Source: Hofstenia miamia
Taxonomy: Eukaryota; Xenacoelomorpha; Acoela
DNA: 64,000 bases
Assembly (NCBI GenBank): GCA_004352715.1
Contig: SCFE01000036.1
Coordinates: 1,452,905-1,516,904, forward strand
Direction: 5' to 3'
The first letter of the stretch is position 1; each line of letters begins with the position of its first letter. A program made the position numbers and the translations under genes. Below the pieces are notes generated by a model. It had not been told where the DNA came from, made no database searches, and saw only the letters and a list, made by a program, of their open reading frames with translations. Positions 48,071-57,968 of the stretch are shown here, piece after piece.

Positions 48071-51000
48071 ATAAGCAATGATATCTCACGCTAAGTAAAA
48101 TGTTTTTAATTATAACATATACAATTTCTTTGAGGTGATAAGTAAATACAATTATTTCAATTTCTAAATTCATGCTTGTATTATTATATGTATAGATTAT
48201 CATTTTTGTGAAGAATGTTTCATAATTTAAAACGGATACTTAATTTTTACTCTTGGTACGGAGCATTATTGTGAGTCAAGAAAAGCCTATTTGCTTTTCA
48301 ATGAAGGCTAAATGTAAAACTTGCATTTTAATGTTCAACTTTGCCTCTTAAGATATGTTTTGATTTTTTTGGACCACATTTTATAAAATTTATATAATGT
48401 AACTTTTCTGACTTCAAGGCAAAATGTTCAGCAATGCGAAATGGCCTTATCCATTTTATATGCACATCAACATATATTATTAGAACAGTTTTGAATTAAA
48501 TGTACAAAAATATGTAATTGACACTACTTTTACTAGAGCTCGCCAAGTGCCCAATATAGATGTTTTTAAAAAATTTTCAAATGAAAATATTATTTTTGAT
48601 AAAAAATCATAATCGTAATGCATCTTAAGTAATAGACTAGCATACGAAACTTGCTAGATTCACTTAATGAATTGAAAGAAAAAATCAGGGTTAATTGGTG
48701 GAGATTGATTGTTCTAATCCTGTTGCCTAGTATCCACATTGCTGACTTTTGAGATGAATACGACGGCAACATTTTGTTAGATTATCTACTCATGCGGAAG
48801 TTTGCATTTCTGTTGGATTATATATGTTTCGGAAAATTCAAATTTGCAAGCAAGAAAATATGCATAATGAATCAAAATTATTTCAGAACATTCCATTGCG
48901 TACATATATAGAGAACACAATCAGTGCACTATGTTAAATTCAACTTTCTTTAGCAACCATACATTTTTTTCCACTTGATTTGCCAGAAGGCCAGAAAAGT
49001 CAAAGAATAAAAGTTACCACAACTTTGCTCTTCGATTGTTGCAAGGTTAACTGGTTGGACACCATTGCTACAGATGAAAAGCGCAAGAGATCTTGTTCGG
49101 ACAAAGATGCAAAGCTCCAGTCACAATCAGAGGCGGAGCTACATACCAGAAAAGGGATACACTCCATATGGTGCAATTCACATGGTATTCTATATTACGA
49201 ACTGCTTCGACCTAACACCACCATAACTGCATAATAGTACTGTCAAACTCTGCAATCCTTTAGATTACCAGAATGCCCTAAGCTGTCCCCAGAGTGATAT
49301 TGTTCGACTACTCATGAAAATCCAAAGCCACATACAGCAATAACGACGAAATAGAAATTGCTGCAGGTGGGTTGAGCAGTTTTCCCCGTTCACAATAAAG
49401 CTCAGGTATGGCTTCTACTGACTATCAACCATTTCAATCTCTGTCGATGCACTCTCCGGAAAGTCGTTTACAGATTACAATGAGCTAAGGGAGCGATTTT
49501 TCGAATTCTTCAAATCAAAACCCATAGCATTTTATGAAGTAAAGGCTGCCAGCATGTAAGGAAGAATGAGGGTGATCACTGAAATTAATCGTTATATTTA
49601 AATTATTTTTATAAATAACTTTTATGGAACATTTTATTATTTTCGAGAACATATGTGCCAACCCAATACATTGCAGGAAGACTTCTAGAATCTATAAAAA
49701 TTTATCTGAATTAGAATTGCTCTAACAACAGTTATGTAAAGAATGTTGGTAGAAATATCCTCCCAAACCATAACATGAATAAACATTTTGCCTCCTTTCA
49801 CCAAACTTACACAAAATTTTACTGTGTTCCAGTGCAGGTATAGTAACAACTTCTCAGTGATAAACAAAATTTCCACAGAAAACATTGTATTCTTGTGTAA
49901 ACGATCGTCTTTTTCTGACATGCTCCTGCATTAAGGGCCGGATTGGTGTATGATGCTCGTAATATACAAGTGTATGTGTTAGAAACGCAGATTAGAATCA
50001 ATAAATTAAGTGGCTACCTTTAACTGAATAAACATAATTCTGAGATTGATATGGTTGTTTGAAAATGGTTGCATACAATCAGTATATTGAAGGAAATATA
50101 ACATTGTTGCTGATGAAATCGCTGGACTAACAGTGGTTCACAGAGACTATGTCAAGCCTTTATAAATCTCCGAGATCGCTTTTTCAGGTCATCTCTAAAT
50201 GTCTTCCAAGGTATGTTATTTTCAATCTGTCTTTTTAAAGGTCTCCAACTGCGAAGCATAGCAAGAAGTTTTTTATGAGAGCATTCTCGTCCCGCTTTTC
50301 GCCATTTGTGCTCCATGGATGACAAATTCAATTATTTACCTCGTTATTTTTGTTCAAACTTTTGCTGGGTTTCAAAGGCTCTATTGCACATCTATTTCGC
50401 CAATTTTGTTTTTGGTCTGGTCACTGTCACCAATTAAAATACCTATGCATGTTAATGTCCAATATTTTAAGGGGGAAAATTTCGTAACTTTTGAAATGTC
50501 TTTAACTTCACATTAATTTTCGATCATAAAATGTGTTGTGTCTGACTTTGGTTAATACCGATAAATAATGTATGGAATTTATCATTATAGATATATTTCC
50601 ATAAAAATAGTTACCTGAATCATAAGTAGAAGCACAGTTTCGCTTGTTATCATTGTCTTTAGCAATAAACGGCCTTCCTTCTTGCGTACTTTTGATTTTT
50701 TTTACAATCGCTAAAATGCCATTACTTAAACATTAAACGCTTAATATTTGAAGAACTAAAAAAAATCAAATTACATTATAGATTGTAAATGATCTTACTG
50801 GAATTACGTGGGAAAATATGTTTTACATTTTTCCTCTTTATTGCAGGAATGAATTCCAAGTGGAGATCGTATTCATGTTTCTCAATATTTCGACAACTGA
50901 GAATATTAAAGCAAATTTTGAAAAGGAAATTATCTTGGATATACTACATAAATTTCTTGAAATTCTGTTCTTCAACCTATTGGAATGCAACACTACATCT

Positions 51001-54000
51001 ATCATGATCATGAAATATATTTTACGTTTTACGCATGTTTCCCTATGATTTTTCAAATCTCTAAAAAATTCCTGCTATTTATATCACTTTGTAATTGAAC
51101 CAAAACAACAACACAAACCGTTAATTACTCGATCCTTTGTATTGGCTTCCCCGATTTTGAATTTATATTCATTTTCTTCATTGTCGACTGTGAAATTCAT
51201 GAGAATTACGCTGGATGTCGAATCATCGGAAAATTTCATGTAGAACCTCATATCATAGGATACTGGGCCAAATTTTGTAATTTGATACAAATTTTCTAGC
51301 CCAACCCAAAACTCTTTTCCAGGGCTACCAAATCCCTTTTTATAATCTTGAAAGTTGCGATTAAAGTTTTCAGATCCTTCGAATTCTCGCTTGGCAACAA
51401 CCTAAATTGAGACTCATTTGTGGATTCCAGAACATTTTTGGATTAATATCAACAAAAATGAAGGGCAACTCTGAATTCAAATCATCAATTTAATTTATCT
51501 ATTATGTATATTAATTGATTTAAATAGAAAAGCAAAAATTTTTTAAATAAATGCTGTGCTGCAAAAAGCAATTACAAACAATATTTCTATCACCAGGATG
51601 AATTTCACTAAAAACATACTAAAATCAATTGTGATTTTTCAATTAATTAACTATTGAATGCATTATGTTAAAACATTTAGTATTATGTGTTGCATGGTCA
51701 AATAAGTATTCACTCAATTAAATTTTCAATTGCTTTATTTGATTAAGACTTAAAATCACATCTGTATTTTCATTGTCATTTATAGAATATCTTATATTTA
51801 ACTATTACCGCCCAGTCATTGTCAAAACATTCTATTCCAATTTCTTTTTTGCCATACTCCAATACAAACTTCGAATTTATCCCATTGCAGAGCAACAAGT
51901 CATCGGTAACCTCTACGCCTTCTAAAAAGTAATTTTAGTTTTAATAATTTTATACCTAACAGGTATAACATAATTTGAGAACTAAAATATGTATTGAATT
52001 GCATGTCAAATTATGTCTAACCTTGCAAACAATTTCAATCCAATGTATGATGTATTCACATTGTAAATGGTTTCAAGAGATCAAAGCAACACTGAAAGAG
52101 ATTATGAAATTTTTTGAAATTTCACTTGCAGATACTGTTAAATAAAAACACTATAAGAATTGAAATTATTTTAAATGGTAGACATAATTTGACATATCAA
52201 TACATATTTTATGTCTTAAATTATATTATACATATTAGGTATTGTTAGTAAAATTATGAAAATTAAAATTTAAATTTCTCTAATTATTTTTAAAATCTGT
52301 TCGAACTTTCCCTAGCACGTATTATTATCCTTCTGTTTAGAAATTACAAAAATATTTTGCTATTAATTTATGTAATATCATTCGTTATGAAATATGTTTA
52401 ATCGAATTTTTATATTCATGAAGTCAACCTCATATTAAGCTCACGTTTAATCATTAATTCACAATAAAAAATTACGAGCTCAGATTATTTACGGTTTAAT
52501 TGTATAGTTTTTAAAAATTTTAGTCATGTATTTATATATACTTAATTGCATCGTTCGTTCCCATCAATAAACTTTTTTGGTATTCCTATTTAATTAAAAA
52601 TTACCATGGTAAGCATTTATGCTAACTGTCTGATCCACAGAGATGGAAGTGACAGAGATATTGAACAATAAAATGTTAAATTCTACCCAATTTGCCCTCC
52701 TCCTCCCCCCCCCCCAANNNNNNNNNNNNNNNNNNNNNNNNNNNNNNNNNNNNNNNNNNNNNNNNNNNNNNNNNNNNNNNNNNNNNNNNNNNNNNNNNNN
52801 NNNNNNNNNNNNNNNNNNNNNNNNNNNNCCCCCCCCCCCCCCCCCCCCCAACTTCTTAAGTGTTAGTGACTCCATTGCTCTACCAACAAATTGAACTCCA
52901 AATTTCTTGTCCATATTTTATTGTCTTATACATGTATATATTTCTTGCAAATTTTGAAAATCAACAATACTAGTGCATTATGTGTTGCATCCTTTACTGT
53001 TTTGTATACAAAGAACTATTTCTACTAATTATATGTAATAACAATGCCATCAACTAGCAATTAAAGGAACACGGCTAATTAGTTCTTAATTTAACTTTTG
53101 TTTTAAAGCAATATTTTAGACCACATGCAGTGAAATTGTAGGCCTGGCAAATAATCAATCCTTGATAACTTACTACTAAAAATCAAATAGCACTTGAAAT
53201 TCTGCAGAATTAAAAATGAAGGGTACCGGTAATTCATTTTCCTAAATTCAGCTAAATCGTCAAATAAATCCAAATATTATCCATCAGGAAACTTTGCAAT
53301 ACAAAAAATTGCCTTATAAGCAATGATCACTTGTTCTTTCCCATTTCTTTTACTCATTTTGTTTATTAACTAACTTAAAGAAAAAAGCAAAATGAAATGG
53401 GAGAAAGTAATTAAATGGGGAATAAACAGAATAAGTAACAAAAATCAAAAAGAAATAATGTGTAAATACCATCTAAAATCATTAAAAGTTCTTCAGGATT
53501 TTAGATGTTTATCGATATTTTAGAAAAGAAAAGCGAATATTTCTAATCATCTAAATCAAAGAAAAATTACATTTGGTAAAACTAAGTATAATAGAAAAGC
53601 AATGAAGAATGGATTTCTAAATTCTTCAATATCATTATGGAACAAATTGGATTAGAGTACAAGAAGTAAAAAATTTAAATAAAATATTTAGGAAGTTGAA
53701 AAACATGATTGTAGGAAGAAATACCAATTATCTAACTAATTATAGAATAAGATGTAAAACTCAAGAACAATCAGTGAAAAATATTTATAAAATTTATATG
53801 TAGTTTAAAAATGTAACCAGAAAACTAACATTTACCGTGATAACTAAGCTCATATGAAAAAAGTTGCATTATTTATGTTCTTAATAAGTTTCTAAACTTA
53901 ATACATATATATGTAAACGATAATTTAAATATATGTTGTTGTTGTTAATTTATTAGTTCAGTGCTTCACAACTCAAATTTACTGTTGGCATATTTTCGTA

Positions 54001-54176
54001 ATATATGGATGTTAACCTAAAATAAACTGTTCTCAATTCCATCCCTTGGTTCATATGAACACGTTTCCAATTATCTATGATTTCGGGTTAATTTCTTAAG
54101 TTATGTATACATAAATGTACTTACTAACACCCAAAATCAGTGTACTGAACAATAGGTTGGTCAACCAGTTAGTCAT
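47370..54176 (-). CDS. Secreted fibrinogen-related-domain (FReD) protein, one exon not located
   Basis: Exons found, in coding order: 54176-54125 (ATG, signal peptide MTNWLTNLLFSTLILGV, strong GTAAGT donor, phase 1); 51921-51809; 51401-51129; 47623-47370. The first three join in frame. Exon 2 gives DLLLCNGINSKF...IGIECFDNDWA and exon 3 VVAKREFEGSENFNRNFQDY then GFGSPGKEFWVGLENLYQIT, the hallmark of the fibrinogen beta/gamma C-terminal globe. The last exon starts at the canonical GWWY position and has KKCYHFNIL and KLSIMMLRPN. The exon between (about 30 residues, normally with the Ca2+ site and a disulfide Cys) was not found. Such proteins are usually secreted lectin-like or adhesion proteins. 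Unusually, ~35 extra residues end in an acidic tail (EDDEDDDSSE). Introns hold mariner and Tc1 relics and two gaps. Confidence 0.8.
47581..48017. repeat. Gap-flanking duplication of part of the FReD last exon
   Basis: The 76 bases at 47581-47656, which include the last-exon acceptor and its first ~14 codons, recur at 47942-48017 on the other side of a 276-N gap (47668-47943, after a TA tract). The best reading is a false duplication at an unresolved TA microsatellite; only the 47370-47623 copy continues into coding sequence. Confidence 0.8.
48022..48071. repeat. Compound (TA)n(GT)n microsatellite
   Basis: About 16 TA units run into about 9 GT units. Confidence 0.9.
48072..48965. other. FReD intronic sequence, no exon recognised
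   Basis: AT-rich. The missing FReD exon may lie here or further right; no frame with a convincing Asn-Asp-rich Ca2+-site block and matching phases was found. Confidence 0.4.
48970..49600 (+). pseudogene. mariner-type transposase relic
   Basis: Frames encode mariner transposase blocks in order: LDTIATDEK (first catalytic Asp region), HSIWCNSHGILYYELLRP followed by TTITA, and, after stops and frameshifts, ALSGKSFTDYNELRERFFEFF then SKPIAFYEV and a final RMRVITEINRYI. The central DNARPH-type catalytic block is not legible. It is clearly dead and inserted in antisense orientation in a FReD intron. Confidence 0.65.
49690..49950 (-). pseudogene. Possible Tc1 transposase middle fragment
   Basis: The minus-strand frame holds KGGKMFIHVMVWEDIST, which resembles the VMVWG-IS block of Tc1 transposases. 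The flanking match is weak. Confidence 0.35.
50160..50345 (-). pseudogene. Tc1 transposase C-terminal fragment
   Basis: The minus-strand frame reads MEHKWRKAGRECSHKKLLAM and ends NNIPWKTFRDDLKKRSRRFIKA then a stop. This follows the end of Tc1 transposases (W-x-x-hE-x-x-R... IP...F..L..S..RR...VI.A). It lies upstream of the fragment at 49690-49950 on the same strand, so the two are not collinear parts of a single copy unless rearranged. Confidence 0.4.
52682..52850. repeat. Poly-C tract around a 111-N gap
   Basis: C-rich runs precede (52697-52715) and follow (52829-52849) the N run at 52718-52828. The assembly failed on a poly-C/poly-G tract. Proline or glycine runs predicted here are artefacts. 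It lies in intron 1 of the FReD gene. Confidence 0.9.
53480..53770 (+). pseudogene. LINE C-terminal relic in FReD intron 1
   Basis: The frame at about 53560-53655 encodes FGKTKYNRKAMKNGFLNSSI followed by SLWNKLD and a stop, the pattern (R-K..K..F-NS-I-LWN-L) found near the end of CR1/Jockey-type ORFs. The remainder is decayed. Confidence 0.45.
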
Positions 54177-54443
54177 TGTTTGATACAATGGATTGTTACA
54201 TCTGTCGAAAAAGTTCAGAATTCCAGCCGAGATAACTTTGCCAAAGCACATGTTAACCCATAAAACATTGCAATATTGAAAGTAATTTTTTGAAAAGTTT
54301 AAAATAATTCCTTCAAAAATTTTGACCAAATTTAGCGAAACTTGGTGGTATTAACAAATTTTTAAGGAAAATCATTAAAATTTCTACATCTACAAATGTC
54401 AATAAAATTTGCAGAAACATCCTGAATAAAGTTGGATTGTGGG

Positions 54444-54960
54444 TAGTGTTTTGCGGGTATGCCCGGGCCTGCCGGGCAATGGGGAGGGCGGACACCTGGC
54501 ATTACTGTGACCGGGCGTGCGAACATCGTGCGCTCAAATAAAATGGCATATGTTATGCCCGTACAAATAAAGCCTGGTATAATCATAAGATAATATGCTG
54601 TAATTACGTAAGTTTGTTCTGCTTTTAAAAAGAAATTAAATAATTTATGCTTTTAACGCAAAAATATTTAAATTTTGCTGTACATTTGCTGTAATAAAAT
54701 GACAGAAATGCAAAACACTAATCTCTATGCATGATTTTTGATAGAATTAATAAATTAATAATAAATTTCTTACTAAACGACCAAATTATATAGTACTTTT
54801 GTGCATTTTGATTTAATTTCGTAGTATTTTACGTTATTCTCAATGGATGGCGGGTGTACCGGACTGTCCGATAAATTCCAACGGGCAGCCACTGGGCATT
54901 GGAAGATAAACGGGGGCGGGAAGGACACAGGCAGCGTTAAATCTAAAAATGCAAAACACT
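54444..54960. mobile_element. GC-rich hAT-like non-autonomous element
   Basis: The left end is TAGTGTTTTGCGGGT and the right end, reverse-complemented, AGTGTTTTGCATTT. The flanks ATTGTGGG (54436-54443) and ATTCTGGG (54961-54968) match at 7 of 8, consistent with a hAT target duplication. The ~110 bases inside each end are conspicuously GC- and CpG-rich (for example GCCCGGGCCTGCCGGGC) in an otherwise AT-rich neighbourhood. There is no ORF. It lies about 270 bases upstream of the FReD start codon. Confidence 0.55.
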
Positions 54961-55633
54961 ATTCTGGGGAAGGAAGAGAAACAGAGATTAGCTTGTTCTA
55001 AATGAATGACTTGTTTAATTGTTAAATCCAAGGAACATTAAAAATTTCACAAGAGAATAATGCTTTACGGCAGTGGTTCTCAACCGGAGTCCATGCAACT
55101 TTACTGGGGGTCTGCACACGCAAAAAAGTGAATTCGAGGTCCATGGTGACATTTTGGTGATTCATATGACAATTCAAATCAGATAAATTTTTACAATTAA
55201 ATAACTGATAATTTATCTGAATAGTTTCATTAAATTCACAAAACACATATATACAATTCACAAAAATTACAAAAGAAATCTTCCAGGCTATACATAAATT
55301 AAAATAGTACTATTTTAACACTAGAAAGACGAGATTTTCATTATACTTAAAAGGATGGCTGCGGTCATTTTGAACGTTTATTCTTAAATTCTATTCCTTG
55401 CATTTACCTGAATCTCTTGATCAACGAAAACAGTAGTCAAATGTTAACGAAGGTTTTTTTAACACAATTAAAGAGTTATTAACATTAACTGCCAAACAAA
55501 GATAATCTGTATAATAACTCTAAAGTTGGAAAGATATCATTTTTCTAAACATTTCAAGTACGTAGTGGTGGACAGCAAGAACTTGCCACAGACCGGTTTT
55601 TTCACAACCACCCCATACGTTAGCAGATTTGTT

Positions 55634-55870
55634 TCAATACGATTTGCACTGTTTTCGCTTTGTGTGTGTTACCTCCTGAGATGTTTGCTCGTCATCTCTT
55701 GCTTCCGAACCAGTCGAAATTGTTCCTGATTGAGGAGTTACACGTTCAGAGTTATCATCAGAAAGTTCAGTAACATCAACGGCACTCTGAATCCTCCAAA
55801 TCAACAATCTCCTGCTCGACGTTGTGATCAATTTCATCTCCGGATTCTTCTTGATAATCACCCAACTCAA
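55634..55870 (-). pseudogene. Possible transposase N-terminal remnant
   Basis: A 78-codon minus-strand frame contains TELSDDNSERVTPQSG and ARDDEQTSQE, acidic and serine-rich like the N-termini of piggyBac transposases. It is GC-richer than its surroundings and lies 0.3-0.5 kb inside the left terminus of the TTAA element. No conserved domain is recognised, so this is only suggestive. Confidence 0.3.
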
Positions 55871-56029
55871 GTAAGAACTGAGAGCAAATTGCCGCGGTAC
55901 GACAATGCCGTCCTCTGGAATTCATTAAACCAACTTAAATGGATAGACACAGGATTTTTCGTTCACTAAAGTCATATCCTCTTCCTTCACGAATCTATTG
56001 AAATTCTGATGTTGCGAGTAATCGATTTG

Positions 56030-57933
56030 TAATAAGTTCTATGTTTAATCGTTATTTTGCTTCAGTATATCAATATGAATCTAATCTAACTCCATTCGAC
56101 GATGTTCAAATTATTCAATGTGACAATATGTCTTCTAAGAAAAACGACATTTTCTGTCTTCTTTGCAGCTGCACTTCATTAGGATGTGATTTAGATTGGT
56201 TACTTTGCTCATTTTTGAGGAAATATGCTAAAGAAATATTTTTTCATGTATTTCAACTTTTCAAATATTTACGGAAGCTTGCATTATTTCCAATGATCTG
56301 GAAAACCGCAAAAATTATTCCTTTGTTTAAATCAGGCAATAGAAATAACGTGTGTAATTATTAACCAATCTCTATTTCACAAAAACTGTCATTGTTTTTT
56401 TGAAAAATTAATATTTGAGGAACTTTTTACTGCAGTGCACCTTTTATTATCAAAGCATCAATATGGATTTATAGAGAAACCATCAACCGTTTTACAATTT
56501 TTGAATTACTTAAATGAAGCTTATCATTATCATGAAATAAAATGTCTTTTGCTTTCCTTTTATATTTACTTTAGCAAAGCATCTGATAAAGTATCACATT
56601 CATTATTAATTGATAAACTTAAAAATATATTTCGTATTTCTAACCATTTATTAGTATTATTTACATTATATTTATCACGAATATCCCAATGTGTCATCAT
56701 AGGTGATGTTATATCAAATGTATTACCGGTACCGTGTGGAATTCCTCACGGATCTTGCTTAGGACCACTTTTATTTCTTGGCTTTATAAATGACCTTCCA
56801 TCTGTATGCAAAAGTTCATTTCCATATGTATTTTCTGACCACGTTAAATTACTTAGCTCGAAGATTTATCCACCATTTGGAAAAGATTTATCATTTATCA
56901 AAGACTGTGCTTTGAATAACAACATGCCTTTAAATTTAGAAAAATCTATCCTAATACCATTTATGTTGGACAAGTGTTCTCCTTTATTGTTCAGTAGAAA
57001 AACGTTTTATCCTACAAATGAGGTTCAAGATTTTGGTGTCTATATTGCATCTAAATTGTAATGGTCTTACCATATTGATGAAAACATCTCCAAATCTTGT
57101 AAAGTACTTTCTTTTATCAGAAGATCTCTTCCATTTAGCACCTCAACAAATTGTAAATTAATGTTATATAAATCAATGTTTCTTTCTATTTTAATGTACG
57201 CTTCACCCATATAGTATGCTAATTTTTTTCAGATGTGCTTAAGCCCGATCGTTTTCAATGTGTACAAAGTGGATAACTACTGGCATTTCACATAAAAATC
57301 GTCTTTCACAGTTGAAAATTCTCCCGATTTCTCTACAACTCTAAGTAAATGATTTGTAATTTATGAATAAATTAGTAAATGACAAATATGACAAAAATAT
57401 TTTCAACTTCATTTCGCTTTATTCTCTAAACTATAAGAACATACGTTCTCAAGATCTAATGTTATTTAAAGTTAAGAAAACTTGTAAACACAATTATTTT
57501 ATTGTAACATTAGAAGTACCATTACTCCTTAAGATTTATTTTACATGTAGCATTTTAATTAAGAAATTATGAAAAAGAATGAAAAAAAATTTACTTATTA
57601 AAATTCAAATAGATTATCAATATTTTGGAGATGTATTTACCTGCTGTTGTTTTTAATGAATGCATACGCAAGGAAACAAAATTATAATTTGTGTCAATTT
57701 TGACACATTTGGTACTTCTAGTGTTAATCATATTTGTCGTATTGTTAATTTTCTTCAAAGAACAGCTAACATTAATATATTTTATGGTGCTTCGATTTTT
57801 AAGTCGATGCTGTTTGAATATGCCTTTGAACATCTCAACCTGAAATTTAATGAAAACTATCAATGTTCAACATTTTTCATTTGTTTTTTACTTTAAATTT
57901 ATAGTGTCATTGTTATCGTAATAAAGCATTTTA

Positions 57934-57968
<35 letters not shown>
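56030..57968 (+). mobile_element. LINE with ATT tail, decayed
   Basis: 56041-56364 covers the region before and into the reverse transcriptase fingers (PMIWKTAKIIPLFKSGNRNN). 56435-57061 holds YFSKASDKVSHSLLIDKL (first Asp region, SKAFD-like), CGIPHGSCLGPLLF and FGVYIASKL. The catalytic YADD box is replaced by VFSDHV, so the enzyme would be inactive. After a stop, LPFSTSTNCKLMLYKSMF and an ASPI-YAN block with a stop follow. AATAAA (57920) and (ATT)n end it (about 57936-57968). It belongs to the same group as the fragment at 1-621. Confidence 0.7.

Noticed and set aside
48590-48772. Minus-strand frame considered for the missing FReD exon
   Set aside because: It lacks the Asp/Asn Ca2+-site pattern and cysteine expected there, and its boundaries do not give the required phases.
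52594-52914. Proline-rich or glycine-rich open frames
   Set aside because: They come from the poly-C tract and the adjoining N run.
57591-57896. Open frames on both strands of 57591-57896
   Set aside because: They lie in the 3' untranslated region of the LINE at 56030-57968, before its AATAAA and ATT tail.
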